The position numbers and the translations under genes were made by a program. The notes under the pieces were generated by a model, which did not search any database, was not told where the DNA came from, and worked only from the letters and a program-made list of their open reading frames with translations. DNA of 64,000 nt, from assembly GCF_900496995.4 (NCBI RefSeq), contig NW_024470328.1:62001-126000 (forward strand). The letters run 5' to 3'. This document shows, one piece after another, positions 11,405-23,041 of this stretch (its first letter is position 1; each line of letters starts with the position of its first letter). This stretch comes from Aquila chrysaetos chrysaetos. Lineage: Eukaryota; Chordata; Aves; Accipitriformes; Accipitridae.

Positions 11405-13060
11405 CTAATTCTGGTTAGAGTATCCCTTATTCACTTTTTGCGAATGTGAATCAGAAGTCCCTTCAAGAGGATCAGAAATGAGATCAGCCCTTCTACTGCA
11501 TCTGGGGGACTGCTCACGGGAAACTGGAGCAGCAGTTTCCCAAGAGGAATTCTCTTTTCTGATTGCTTTTTCTCGCAACTCCCGTACCCGTGCATCTAGG
11601 ACTGAGGTAGGTTCTCCATCCCACTTCCTCATTTCCTCTCCATGGTCACGCAGGTAAAAACAGAGGTTAGCCCATCATGTGTCCTTCCTACCTCCTTTCT
11701 CTTGGGCAGAGGAATGCTTACTCCTAATAGCTGCGATGCGGTTTTGTACAGGTGCGGAGGAGGTCATATCCACTTTGAATTGCTGGAACTCCCGGGACAA
11801 TTCCTCTACAGCCAAGACACAGGCCTGTAGGGAGGAAGAGAGACTTCCTTCGTATTGCCAGAGTTGGACAGCCAGTTCGTCCACCATTTGTCCACAGCCT
11901 TCTTTCCAGGACATTACTGCCAATGAGTTGGCATAAGTTGGTGGTGCACTTTGTAGAAGCTTCCGCCACATGGGTTGTGTGCATTGGACTTCATCTGGCT
12001 CTGTGGGTGACTGCCCATTTTCTGGATCATTGTAAATCACCTCCAGCACATCTAATTCCCTCAGGTACTGGATACCTCTCTCCATGGTGGTCCACTTGCC
12101 TTGGTGACAGGTAACTTCATCCTTGAAGGGGTATCTTTCTTTCACACCTGACAGAAGTTGCCTCCAGAAGCTGAGGACTTGTGTTTTTCTCCCAATCGCT
12201 TTGTCAATGCTCCCTTCCCTAGAAAGGGATCCCAACTGCTTGGCTTCCTTACCCTCTAATTCCAAACTACTGTCCCCATTATCCCATCATCGGAGCAGCC
12301 AGGTAACAATGTGATCACCTGGGTGGCAGCCAAAATCTTTTCGCATGTCACACAACTCAGGGATAGAGATCGGGTGATTATTTCAGGTTCTGCCTCTTCC
12401 TCCTGTTCTCGTGATGACCCTGGTTCACTTTCATCCCTCACTAAGCGAACTGATTTCTTTGTGTGTTTCTTTTTCTGTACAGGGGCAACTGATACTGGCA
12501 CAGGTTTGTTCTCTGGTTTAGCTGCAGTGCCTGTCGCCAGGGTTGGGGTAGCCATGGTGCCTGTTGCTCTGTTTTCCCTCTCTTCCCCCTGAGGGTGCTG
12601 CTTAATATCAAGCGGTGTTTGGTAGATATTGGCCAAGGCCCAGCACAGTGCAGTAAGTTGTGTGTCTCTGGAATAGCCACAGCTTTTTCCTCTCAACTAT
12701 TCTACCACTTCATGAGGGTTCTGTGGTTGTTCGGGAGTGAACTTGCAAGACACTGGAGGTGAGAAGTTCTCTAGATACCTGCCCATATCCTCCCACATGC
12801 CGTGCCGCCCATGAATATCCAGCCTTGGGGCAGATCTCTGGGTGGTATTCTTAAAAAAACTTTTCTGTAGCCCTAAACAAGACCTGAAACATATTCAGGA
12901 GACATAGCACTAACAGCATGCTGGCTTGCGCATCCCAAGGATATTCAAAATTCTCAAAAGCTGTTGTAATTAGCTGGAAGGAGAAAAGGGAGGTGAACAG
13001 ACAGGGGAAGTATCCCCCCCGACTTCCCCATGGATTGGGTGCGATTGCCAATAAAATCCT
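11405..13060 (-). pseudogene. ERV D gag, multiply frameshifted
   Basis: Reverse-strand gag of an avian ERV family. Segments in order from upstream: a hydrophobic leader-like piece (13,075-12,851, 'EYPWDAQASMLLVLCLLNMF'), a piece with 'GRHGMWEDMGRYLENF' and 'FTPEQPQNPHEVVE', a charged Pro/Glu-rich piece (12,696-12,256, 'KKSVRLVRDESEPGSSREQE'), and the best conserved piece (12,265-11,675, 'YPFKDEVTCHQGKWTTMERG' then 'LRELDVLEVIYNDPEN'). They lie in different frames separated by stops. The last ~250 bases lead into the protease. The protein would be a core structural polyprotein. No intact frame survives. Confidence 0.65.
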
Positions 13061-13375
13061 ACAGAAGGCGCCCAAAGCATGGAAATGATCTCACTGCTGC
13101 ATACAGATACCAGCTTAACCTCCTGACCAGTGACGTAATCATTTCATAAGGTGACATTGCCCAGTATAGCAAAATGATAATCCTGATCCCTCTCCCAGAG
13201 ATGATAAATGTAACCGTAGGGAATACATGGAGTATATAAGAACTTACAAAACGCCACCATGTGAACAAATGAACCAACATTGTGACTAGCATCTGTTTAA
13301 CTAATATAAGAAATGCGTGTAACAAATTTGTTTTAACACGCTCTGGCCAGATCTGTTGTTATCTCAAGCCTTTGT

Positions 13376-13393
13376 GCCCCACACTGGACGCCA
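13376..13393 (-). other. ERV D primer binding site, tRNA-Lys-like
   Basis: Read on the reverse strand, TGGCGTCCAGTGTGGGGC lies eight bases past the LTR end. It differs at three positions from TGGCGCCCAACGTGGGGC, the classic tRNA-Lys(1,2) primer site. This points to an ERV-K-style priming habit. Confidence 0.6.
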
Positions 13394-13401
13394 AAAAGGA
13401 C

Positions 13402-13831
13402 TGTCGTAGTTTCAGCCCAGCTGGTAACAAAGGACCACGCAGCCAGTCACTCACTCCTTCTGCCCCCTCTGGTGGGGTGGGGAGGAGAATCAGAAAGGAG
13501 AAAAGAAAATAAATGGAATCTCATGGGTTGAGATAAGGACAATTTACTGGGACAACACAAATAGAGAAGTTACGACAACAACAACGGAACTAATAAAAGA
13601 ATATACTGAGTGATGCACAGTACAATTCCTCACCACCTGGAACCTGACGCTCCGCCACTTCCTCCACTGAAAGCCGAGAGACCCCCACGCAGCCCATTCC
13701 CCATTTAATATACTGAGCATGATGCCACATGGTATGGAATAGCTCCTTGGCTAGTTCAGGTCAGCTGTCCTGGCTGTGCCCCTTCCCAGATTCCTGTGAA
13801 AATTAACTCTACCTCAGCTGAACCCAGGACA
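13402..13831 (-). repeat. ERV D 5' LTR, reverse orientation
   Basis: A 430-bp LTR. On the reverse strand it starts TGTCCTGGGTTCAGCTGAGG and ends CTACGACA. Its start matches the LTR at 15,133 (TGTCCTAGTTTCAGCTGGGA) and its leader matches the leader after that LTR, so the two belong to one family. The interior contains 'gagcatgatgccacatggta'. Confidence 0.75.
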
Positions 13832-13935
13832 CCAATAGCCTGGAAGAACTGGAGTGCACTCTTGTCAGGTTTACAGATGCCACTAAAGCATGGAAAAAAC
13901 AGTCAAGATGCTGGAGGGCAGAGCTGCCGTCCAGA

Positions 13936-14640
13936 GAGATCTAGGGAGGGTGTAGTATTGTGGGTTAATCACAGTAGGCAGCTCAGCTCATCAACAACTG
14001 CTCGCTCACTCCTCCCTGGTGAGATGGGGGAGAGAATCAGAAGGGTAAAATTTTGAAAACTCCTGGGTTGACATAAGGACAGTTTAATAGGTAAAGCAAA
14101 GCTGTGCGTAAGCGCAGTAGTTATCCCAGCCCCCAAAACAGGACAAGCTTCCCCTCTTATTCCATACAGCTTACTGCGTGCTCAGGTCTCACACTACTCA
14201 ATACAGCCTCAGTAACCATCACCCCCTTCCCAGCCTTTCATTTAAACACAGATATCATTCCCTTACTCTATGGACCACCCCTGTAAAATGGCCACAAAAT
14301 GTCCATTGAGTTCATTCAGTCCATGGCTTGGGTTCTGTCTGTTACGGTGCTCACTTGGGACAGTGTTGATCTGCCTGCTGATCCTGACCCGTGAGCTCAC
14401 AGAAGGCCCATCACCTGTCCCAAGGCAGATCCATGCATTCCCACTGCTCTCTCTATCGTAAAGGGCATCTCCCCCTCCTTGCCTTACAAGCCTGTCCGTC
14501 CCTGGCCACAATCCTGCTGTGTGCTATCTCACACCGTCTCTGCTCTCCACATGAGACTGTCGCTCACTGTAACCACACACAGACGTCTAATTCCTCCTCT
14601 TTGTTCAGCTCGCTGCGCACATCAGTGCACTGACACTTCA
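13936..14640 (-). repeat. Second ERV LTR fragment, reverse orientation
   Basis: The left part ('ctcgctcactcctccctggt', 'gagaatcagaagggtaaaat', 'tgggttgacataaggacagt') repeats the layout of the 13,402 LTR's U5 side. The right part ('tccattgagttcattcagtc', 'ttctgtctgttacggtgctc') is a tract I associate with avian LTRs. No internal coding sequence is attached, so it is probably a solo or nested LTR. Confidence 0.5.
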
Positions 14641-14649
14641 GAGAGGTGC

Positions 14650-14960
14650 CCGGTAGCGCTGATTTCCCTGAAGGATATCACAGGACCACAAAACTACATA
14701 GAGGTTTGAAGGGACAGGACTGGACCCAGTATTGACCCCTGCAGTGCACCACTGGTGACTGGCCTGCAGTGAGACCTCATGCCACTGATCACCATCCTGT
14801 GGGCCCAGCCATTCAGCCAGTTTTCAATCCACCTCACTCTCTGCTCATCCAGCCTCTCCTTCAGCAGCTTCTCTATGAGGATTTTATGGGAGACAGTGTT
14901 GAAAGCCTTACTCATCTACCAAGGCAGCCATTTCGTTGGAGAAGTTTGTCAGGTTATCAA
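14650..14960 (-). mobile_element. CR1 LINE fragment, RT domain
   Basis: A reverse-strand frame (14,915-14,694) carries the CR1 RT motifs 'SKAFNTVSHKILIEKLL', 'RWIENWLNG' and 'VTSGALQGSILGPVL', corresponding to the segment around '[18 protein letters not shown]' and '[16 protein letters not shown]' in the 62.4-63.7 kb copy. Only this internal piece remains. Confidence 0.85.
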
Positions 14961-15132
14961 ATAAGAATGGCATTTCCTTTCATTGGCTGTGCTCTGGGCC
15001 TCTGTGGTGCGTCAGTTGGGGTCTGGAACTTGGAGGGCCATGATGTTATGCCATTGTATAGCCCATAAAGATCTGGCCACCTCAAAAAAGGGATGATAGG
15101 AGGGAAGTGCTACCAGTTCTGGACATCGTTTG

Positions 15133-15722
15133 TGTCCTAGTTTCAGCTGGGATAGAGTTAACTGTCTTCCTAGTAGCTGGTACGGTGCTATGTTTTGAGT
15201 TCAGTATGTGAAGAATGTTGATAACACCGATGTTTTCAGTTGTTGCTAAGTAGTGTTTAGACGAAAGTCAAGGATTTTTCAGCTTCTCATGCCCAGCCAG
15301 CGAGAAAGCTGGAGGGGCACAAGAAGTTGGCACAGGACACAGCCAGGGCACCTGACCCAAACTGGCCAACAGGGTATTTCATACCATGTGACGTCCCATC
15401 TAGTATAGGAACTGGGAAGTGGGGGCGGGGAATCGCCACTCGGGGACTAGCTGGGTGCCGGTCTGTGGATGGTGAGCAATTGCACTGCGCATCATTTGTA
15501 CATTCCAATCCTTTCATTATTGCTGTTGTCATTTTATTAGTGTTATCATTATCATTATTTGTTTCTTCTTTTCTGTTCTATTAAACCGTTCTTATCTCAA
15601 CCCGTGGGTTTTACTTCTTTTCCCGATTTTCTCCCCCATCCCACTGGGGGGGGGGGGGGGGGGGGGGGAGTGAGTGAGCAGTTGCGTGGTGCTTAGTTGC
15701 TGGCTGGGGTTTAACCATGACA
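15133..15722 (+). repeat. ERV D-family 5' LTR, forward
   Basis: A 590-bp LTR starting TGTCCTAGTTTCAGCTGGGA and ending GGTTTAACCATGACA. It includes 'ctgttctattaaaccgttct' (a poly(A)-signal-like region) and a ~23-base G run at about 15,646-15,668. It is followed by a primer site and leader, but gag does not follow. Confidence 0.75.
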
Positions 15723-15730
15723 GTCCATTT

Positions 15731-15748
15731 TGGTGCCAAACATGGGAC
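15731..15748 (+). other. Primer binding site, degenerate tRNA-Lys type
   Basis: TGGTGCCAAACATGGGAC lies eight bases after the LTR end, the same spacing as in ERV D. It resembles the tRNA-Lys primer site with several changes. Confidence 0.5.
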
Positions 15749-16070
15749 ATGAAGGGTTGAGATAACGACAAACCTGACCAGAGCTTGTTAAAACAAATTT
15801 GTTATAAGCATTCATTATAGTGGTTTAATAGTTGCTGGTCTTTATGTTGATTTATGTGTTCTTAGAGTTGTTGCTCTGTTTTTTACAGTTCTGTTATGTA
15901 TCACCTCGCTTGCTGTATGTAGTCCCTCTTCTTGCTTCTCTCTGATTGTTGCCATCTGGACTGAAGACACAGATGATGCAGTGCATGAAAAGTTGGCTGG
16001 ACAATCAGGAACAAATTCTGTCAGTGGTACAAAGTCCTCTGAGGAGCTAGATACTAGCAGCATCCCTCTG
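15749..16070 (+). repeat. Leader of a truncated ERV D-family provirus
   Basis: The sequence 'gggttgagataacgacaaac' through 'gttaaaacaaatttgttata' matches the reverse-strand leader of ERV D just below 13,375. It ends near 16,070 without reaching gag. Confidence 0.6.
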
Positions 16071-16659
16071 TGATCAGCAAAATTTCATAAAAGATCATTA
16101 AAAGATGGAAATTAAGACTTTTTCTGCTATTACATAGGTTTCCTTTTCTGCACAGGCTTCAACATTTTTCTAAAATTTACTTTCTGGACTTGCTTCAGTT
16201 GCCCGCACAGAGGTGGCTGTGGTATCCAAGCTGCCCTGTGGTAACTGAAGCACCCGTGTGGGAAAAGTGATGCAGGAATCCTTCAGATGTATGAGTGGGT
16301 TTGCAGGCAGGGAACCTCGGGGGTGGTGCAGGACATCACCTCCCTCCAGTGCTGCTGGGTAGGCTGTGAAGAGGCCTCTCAAGCACAGCAGACAGTATGT
16401 CCCCTTGGATGGTGGCTGTGAGGTCACTTCTGACTGGTCAGCAGCAGCAGGGAGAGAGATATTCTGAGGTCATGAAGGTCATCAGGAAGCTGCCCTCAAC
16501 AAGATGACACATTTGGGGAGGTCAGGAGGAGCCTGGGCAAAATAAATGGGAGATTTGGGGGAGGGAAGAGGGGCTTGACCAACAGACACAAAAGATTTTG
16601 AAGAGGTAAAATGGGTTAAGGGGACGTTGTTGTGAAAACACTGACTGTGAAAACATTCC

Positions 16660-17060
16660 TGTTAAGCCTTCACACTATCTCTAACTAGTAAGCTTAAGCC
16701 CTAACCCTACCCCTAAATACTCCTCCCCCCCCAACAGTAATCCACTGTTACTAACCTAACTGAGCTTAGGCTATCCCTAACCTTGAAGCTTGCATCTAAG
16801 CCAAATCCCAAAGCCATAACCCCTTACCCTTACACTTACCTGGTTGCTCAGCCTAGCCCCTAGCCTCTACCCATAATATTAACATGTTGGCCTTAATCCT
16901 AGCCCTCATGCCAGCCCTAAACAAAACCCTAACCCACCATGCTAGCCCACACCTTAAACACTAGCCAGGGAACCTCAGCAGGACACCAAACTCTCTCCCT
17001 AAGCCTTTGCCTAATCCCCAACCCTGAAAGGTGAGCTCTAATCCCTAAGCTCCAACCAGA
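16660..17060. repeat. Degenerate telomere-like (CCCTAA) tract
   Basis: Words such as 'gccctaaccctacccctaaa', 'ccctaaccttgaagc', 'aaaaccctaacccaccat' and 'gccctaaac' are spread over about 400 bases, with the strand bias of vertebrate telomere repeats (TTAGGG on the other strand). It is heavily mutated and reads as an interstitial or subtelomeric remnant. Confidence 0.65.
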
Positions 17061-17254
17061 ACACCGAATCCCTGAAGCTCTCTTTCCCACGCTCTACTGC
17101 CCTCATCTTGGTCACCTCTCCTCAACCTTACTTAAGCTGTTTGGCCCCTTGGGACCAGGGCAGGGATCCTGAGGTCCCAGAACAGTCACATGGCATTGGG
17201 AGAGGAATGTGAGGTGACCTGTATCTGATGAGCTCGTAGGCCACAAGGAGGAGA

Positions 17255-17935
17255 TGGGTGGGAATGCTATGGTGAGGTCAGCTGTGCCTCAGGATCTCAT
17301 GGGCCAGCAGGAGACACATGACTGGGAAGGTGGCTGTGAGGTGCCTTCTGTCCTTGGAGTTGATAGGCCAGCAGCAGGACCATGGCTGGGAAAGGGACTG
17401 TGAGGTCACTTCTTTCTGAAGGAGCTGATAGGTCAGCCCTTGACTCATGGCTGGCATATGTGCTTCTACGCTCACATCTGCCAGTGTGTCTGACAGGCCA
17501 GCAAAAGCGTCTTGATTGTGAGAATCCCTTTCCCTAAGTACCTGGTAGGCCCGTCCAGGAAGAGGGCTCGGATATGGGTTCTCACACCTCTTCTGCCTGA
17601 GTACGTGACGGGACAGCAGCAGGCACGTGGCTTGGAAGATCATGGTGAGGTTACTTCTGGCTGGTCAGCTGACATGCCACAAGAAGGCTGATGCGTTAGG
17701 CTATCATTCTGACACCAATTATGTCTGAGAAGCTCATAGGCCAGCAGGAGGCACATGGCCATGAAGGCGAGTGTCAGGTCATAGGAATCTCCAATCTCTT
17801 GGGGTCATTGGCCATCAGCAGACACATGGCTGGCATGTCGGCTGTGACATCACTTCTGCCTGAGAATCTGACAGCCAGCAGCAGGCACGTGCCTTGGTTG
17901 TTGTTCTGTACCTGGAGGTTCTGGTTTGTTACATC
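17255..17935 (+). repeat. ~63-bp minisatellite
   Basis: Units beginning 'gtgaggtcacttctg..' recur with starts near 17,272, 17,336 and 17,400, a spacing of 63-64 bases. Each contains 'aggccagcagcaggcacatg' and 'gctgggaaggtggct' variants. About ten diverged units reach roughly 17,935. A stray unit-like stretch lies at 16,395-16,445. Confidence 0.85.
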
Positions 17936-20900
17936 CCCAGTAAGAAAGGCACGCAGCCTCGGTGCAGTCTCATTTAAAATGCCATTTGAGAGACCAAACA
18001 CTACAAACCGTGAATAAGGCCAACTACATACAGGGCTGTACTCGGAGGAGTGTGGCCACCCAGGCAAGGGTGTTCTCATCCCTCTGGCCTCGGCACTGGT
18101 GTGGCCATATCTGTACTTGTGTGTCTGGGTGTGGGGTTCCCTGGTCTGGAGGAGTGGGGAAGAACTGGAGTGGTCCCAGAGGACATCTGCCAGGATGGGC
18201 GTTGGGGCCTCTTTGGAGAGGCTGAGGGACCTGGGCTTCTTTAGCCTGGTGAAGTGGAGGATCAGGGCACTATAGCAGTACAGTGCACCTGTTCAAAGGG
18301 TGGCTTCAGAGATGATGGAGCTTTTCTTGGTAGGAAAAAACCTGAAAGCCTAACCTTCTCTCTTGGAAGAGAAGGAAACCTGCACAAAGTGCAACTTGGA
18401 AGGTTCAGACTGGATGTGTTGAGAAAGAAATGTCACTCAAAGGGTAGCCTTGTGATGCAAGAGGTCACTCAGAGAGAGCCCAGATCAGCCCATGGTGTTG
18501 TGTTTCAAGGAAAATCCAGCCACACTGGGGAGACATCAGTGAAGGAATAGAAATGCTGGGGTGAGAGCTAGGTGGGAAAGCAAGATGGACGTCAACAGCC
18601 TGAAGGGAAAGAGATAAGGCATGGGACAGGTTATGACAGCCTGCAGTAGAGATGGCCAAGTGCGCTGGCAAGGCTGAAAGGCAGAACAGGTCCAAGGTAT
18701 TTGTTGTCTTGGTTTTGTCAGCTGCCTCTGCCACCAAGGCCTACCAGGTAAAACTGCTTTTGAGCCTCTGGACTTAGTGTCTTCCTCACCTCTGCCTGGG
18801 CAGGCTGGGAGGTGTTGCACAGTTTTCCTACGCTTGGCCTTGCTCACCCTCACATCCTGCTGACCCAGGAAGAGCCCTGAGCCATGCATGAGGGACAGGA
18901 TCTGCCTTCCCAGGGCCTGAGGATCAGGGCTTGGCCTTTCTGCTGCATAAAACAAACCAAGGGTTTTCTCAGCATTACAGCCACCTGCACAGTGCTTTTG
19001 CCTACCTGCAATCACAGCCTCCAGTTATCTGCTCTAACGAGTCCCTGGGGAAGCTTTGTCAGTAATGGCCCTCAGTGGGGTCCATTAATGCTTCAAGGTA
19101 CTTTGCTTCTGACTTTGGCTTCTTGAGAAGTTTATTTCAGTCTGCTCTCAGTAGCTGAGGTTCATGGGCTCAGCCTCAAACACATCATGGGGCTCATTAG
19201 GATACAGAAAGCTCTAGGAAGCCATGTTTCTTCCTGCAATTCTCTTCAAGTCTTCAAGACTTGTACAGCTAGTTAGAAAAATTTCATAGTGTAGTTAAGG
19301 AGGAAGATTTCAAAGTGCACCTATACCCATGATTTTTTTCTTTTAAAGGGTAGTTTTTTATTACTTTTCAGTTTAAAGAAGAGGTAATAGAAGCATTCTC
19401 CAAGTGATAATGATCCAGAGTGTCTCCTCTGGAGGTCTGGACAACTAGGAAAAGCAGTCCCTTGAGGTCTGACACTGTGTGGACACCCTTGCTCCTCACC
19501 TCTCAAACCTCACCACTTCTGACCTTGGCCACCTGGGGCTTACATCTCTGTTCCTTGCCTCAGGCTTCTCCACTGATCTCTACAGCTGGAGGTTACAGCT
19601 CCATTGCATCATCTCCCTCCTGCTCTCCTTAGAGAACTGGCTGCACACAGGCTCAGAAGAATTTTTCCTGTTTGCAAGCAAAGCAAAGAAAATCATGATG
19701 AAGTTTCATAAACAATAAGTCACAGTCCTCAACCACATGCGACGTACAAGCTGCCCCTAATGAGGCTGCCTTTCTACAAGGGACAGTCTTATGAGAAATG
19801 TTTGTGACAGATACGAAAAAGTTAGAGATAAACACAATTAAAGAATTGGCTAAAGAGACAATTAGGCTACTGGAGGACAGGCAAGCTTTTAGCTCCCTGA
19901 AGCTCAAAGCAGCTGCATAGGTGAGAGGTATCTTGATGAACAAAGAGAAAGGGAAGGAGAGCAGTGGAGCATAAGGGAAAGGGCCTTTGCCTAGGCAGTC
20001 TGCATCTGAAAAGATGACTTTCAGAAATGGTCATTGTATCAGGACACGTGTAAGTATATGAAAGACTAGAGCAACTAAATACACCGTAGGACAGGCAGAA
20101 TAGTGGTAAGGAAGTTACAGGGGAGGACTGATATTTCTTTGGAATGTCCTCTTTAAAGGGTCGTGGAATTGGTAGGGGATGGGAGTTTCAGCTGCAGAGT
20201 CACACACTGATCTTGTGGGTCCTCCCATGCAGCTGTGTCCATGGGAACAAGTGTCCCAGCTTTCCTATAATCTGAGGGGTTATGCTCAATGCCGTCTGTG
20301 GGGCTGGGGAATGAGCTGATTCTCCCTTACAGAGATGCCAGCACATTAGGTCACTTGGCTATCACCTCCAAGTGTCCTTCCAAGCTGTTAGCTGCCCTGC
20401 AGGATGCAAACCTGTCTCATAGCAGTTTTCTGTTATCGGAAAGCCCCATGGAGAAGCACAGAGATGCTGTGAGTGAGGAAATGCTCTTGGGTTGGTGAAA
20501 TGAGCCCGGTGTGTCCTTGACTAGAAGCAGGGTGCTGAGACTTTGAGACAGGATGAGACATTTGGTGGTCTGCAGTGGTTGTCTCTGCTCTGAGTAGTGT
20601 CTGGTGGCTTTTCACGGTAACATGGGAGCATGATCACCCTCCATCTCAGAAAGGTGCAAGCACAGTGAAAGTGGGAACTAGACAGAAGGACAGAGCAGCT
20701 CCCCCTCTCTCTGCACTAAGCCACAGGCAATCCTCTTGACTTGCCTGGCTCACGCTGCTCTCCAGGAGTGCAGCAGAAATGCTGAAGTTTCCTGAGATCT
20801 AAGTAAATTCCCCAGGGGCAATGTGGGCAGCTGTAAAAAAAGCAAGAACTCTTAAACTCGTTTTACCTTCCCGGTCCCTTAGCAGATGGGAGTGCAGATG

Positions 20901-21180
20901 CTGACAAGCCCTTCTGCGTTAGGAGCGGTTTCAGCTGACAAAGTCAAACACCAGACTGGCCCCTGCCTCCACCGTTCCCATGAACCCACTGCTGCAGAGC
21001 AGGGCTGACTTTTCAAGAGCCCATGGGCAGAGGCCCTGCTCTTCATTACACGCTCGGCCAGCACCAAACAGGGCTCCAGCCGCAGGCCTGAAGGAAGGTC
21101 TCCTAGAAAAGGAAAAGTGTCTGTGTGTGTAGGAGTGGGAGGGTCTATGGGAAATGGCTTTGATATTGCTCAGAGAATAA
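17936..21180. other. Non-coding interval upstream of OR1
   Basis: No convincing gene. Part of 18,290-18,480 faintly recalls CR1 in forward orientation ('ttcagactggatgtgttgag', 'aaagggtagccttgtgatgc'). The rest carries only short unsupported frames. The OR1 promoter and non-coding first exon may lie here but cannot be placed. Confidence 0.4.
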
Positions 21181-21218
21181 TGCCCTGACTCTTCAGTGTC
21201 TTTTTTCTACTTTGACAG

Positions 21219-21241
21219 CACCCCATTCCCAGAGGAAGAAA
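21219..21241 (+). promoter_or_regulatory. Start of OR1 coding exon (splice acceptor, 5' UTR)
   Basis: A pyrimidine tract and 'ctactttgacag' precede a short leader 'caccccattcccagaggaag' and the ATG at 21,242. OR2 has the same arrangement: 'ccctcttgaacag' then 'tgccccatgcccagaggaag'. The conserved acceptor fits the usual vertebrate olfactory receptor structure, with a non-coding upstream exon spliced to an intronless coding exon. It also argues against any start upstream of 21,242. Confidence 0.7.
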
Positions 21242-22180
21242 ATGTCCAATGGTAGCTCCATCACCCAGTTCCTTCTCCTGGCATTTGCTGACACATGGGA
21301 GCTGCAGCTCTTGCACTTCTGGCTCTTCCTGGGCATCTACCTGGCTGCCCTCCTGGCCAATGGCCTCATCATCACCGCCATAGCCTGTGACCACCACCTC
21401 CACACACCCATGTACTTCTTCCTCCTCAACCTCGCCTTCCTTGACTTGGGCTCCATCTCCACCACTGTCCCCAAAGCCATGGCCAATTCCCTGTGGGACA
21501 AGAGGGTCATCTCCTGTGCAGGATGTGTTGCACAGGTCTTTCTGTTAGTCTTTGTGATCTCAGCAGATTGTTTTCTTCTCACTGTCATGGCCTATGACCG
21601 CTACGCTGCCATTTGCAAACCCCTGCACTACGGGACCCTCCTGGGCAGCAGAGCTTGTGTCCACATGGCAGCAGCTGCCTGGGGCTGTGGGTTCCTCTAT
21701 GCTGTGCTGCACACTGCCAATACCTTTTCACTATCCTTCTGCCAAGGCAATTCTGTGGACCAGTTCTTCTGTGAAATCCCCCAGATCCTCAAGCTCTCCT
21801 GCTCAGATGCCTACCTCAGGGAAGTTGGGGTACTTGCAGTTAGTGTCTGTTTTACATTTGGTTGTTTTGTTTTCATTGTGCTGTCCTATGGGCAGATCTT
21901 CAGGGCTGTGCTGAGGATCCCCTCCGAGCAGGGACGGCACAAAGCCTTTTCCACGTGCCTCCCTCACCTCGCTGTGGTCTCCTTGTTTGTAAGCACTGGC
22001 ACGATGTCCTACCTGAAGCCCCCCTCCATCTCCTCCCCATCCCTAGACCTGGTGCTGGCAGTTCTGTACTCAGTGGTGCCTCTAGCCATGAACCCCCTCA
22101 TCTACAGCATGAGAAACCAGGAGATCAAGGATGCCCTGAGGAAACTAATCACTGGATGCTTTTCAGAAGCAAGAAACTGA
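21242..22180 (+). CDS. Olfactory receptor, OR14-like (OR1)
   Basis: Odorant-sensing G-protein-coupled receptor of olfactory neuron cilia, 312 residues from the MSNGSS start, a normal length for the family. Seven hydrophobic segments are readable. Family marks in order: N-glycosylation site Asn-Gly-Ser at the N-terminus, 'LHTPMYFFLLNLAFLDLG' (TM2), Cys before TM3, 'MAYDRYAAICKPLHY' (end of TM3), 'KAFSTCLPHL' (TM6) and 'PLIYSMRNQEIKDALRK' (TM7 and tail). The variant 'NLAFLDLG' and the overall wording suggest the avian gamma-c (OR14) expansion. The frame is intact. I start at 21,242 because the acceptor at 21,218 removes upstream codons. Poly(A) signal at 22,422. OR2 at 40.8-41.7 kb is a close inverted paralogue. 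Ligand unknown. Confidence 0.93.
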   Translation: MSNGSSITQFLLLAFADTWELQLLHFWLFLGIYLAALLANGLIITAIACDHHLHTPMYFFLLNLAFLDLGSISTTVPKAMANSLWDKRVISCAGCVAQVFLLVFVISADCFLLTVMAYDRYAAICKPLHYGTLLGSRACVHMAAAAWGCGFLYAVLHTANTFSLSFCQGNSVDQFFCEIPQILKLSCSDAYLREVGVLAVSVCFTFGCFVFIVLSYGQIFRAVLRIPSEQGRHKAFSTCLPHLAVVSLFVSTGTMSYLKPPSISSPSLDLVLAVLYSVVPLAMNPLIYSMRNQEIKDALRKLITGCFSEARN

Positions 22181-22421
22181 CTCTTGTCTTCTGCATAGTA
22201 CTTATATCTCATTACAGACCCAACCTGTCTTTTGCTGATCTTTTTATGGTGATTTTGGGTGTGGTTTTATTTCTTCTATTTCACTTTGGTTTACTTATCT
22301 GAATGCTTTCCACAAAAAAAATGTCTTTATTCCTCCGGTTTGTAATTCAGAGTATATCCAGCTTTTGTGTGCCCTGGAGGCTGTGCAAATGAGGAGCCGT
22401 ACCCTCTGTGTGTTTAAACAA

Positions 22422-22427
22422 AATAAA
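22422..22427 (+). terminator. OR1 poly(A) signal
   Basis: AATAAA about 240 bases past the OR1 stop, followed by 'ggtccctgcagtgact'. The OR2 3' flank carries the same signal and downstream word in inverted orientation at 40,527-40,532, which supports real use in both genes. Confidence 0.65.
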
Positions 22428-22719
22428 GGTCCCTGCAGTGACTTGTTCTTCTGATTTCCTTCCTCCAAGATCTTCCCTGCAGCTGCAGGGAGCAGTGCCT
22501 GTGTGCAGAGGGGAAGAAGAAAAGAGTCCTGGCACAGCAGCACTGCCAGGGAGTACCAGCGCTTGGTCTTTCCCAAACTGCTCTCTTCCCACTTCCATGC
22601 TTTCCTTCTGAACTCTTGGGTTGGTGGAAGGCCTGAGTGCTCTTCAAGCTTGGTTAGAGTCCTGCCGTGTGGCAGGGCTGTGACTGCAGGCAAGGACAGG
22701 CAGGGGGCACTTGTGTGAC

Positions 22720-23041
22720 AGAGCTGGCCTCCATAGCAGCATTTCCATCATACAAGGGGATCTCCTCAGGCCTTGTGCCTTTGATACCGCCCATCCCTGG
22801 GGCTCAGCCTGTTACTGATTTGTCATTAATTTGTTATTAGTTAGAATTAATCATATTTAGTTTTAATATTTTAACAAAATCATATGTATGTTGTATTTTA
22901 TATATTTAACCACCAACCAGTGTCTGCTGTAAAATCCCCTGTATAGCCCCGTATCAAGGCCGGAGAAATTGGCTAAAATCATCTAGTAGTAACATTTAGA
23001 ACTTAGATAATAAGATAAAGAAATACCTGACAACGGGGTGG
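22720..23041. other. AT-rich non-coding interval
   Basis: A T/A-rich stretch ('ttactgatttgtcattaatt', 'tatatatttaaccaccaacc') with 'cctgacaacggggtgg' just before the next LTR. Nothing coding is seen. It may be retroviral 3' sequence of unknown origin. Confidence 0.35.

Noticed and set aside
21212-21241. Upstream start for OR1
   Set aside because: The codons lie across a conserved splice acceptor; ATG 21,242 gives the standard N-terminus.
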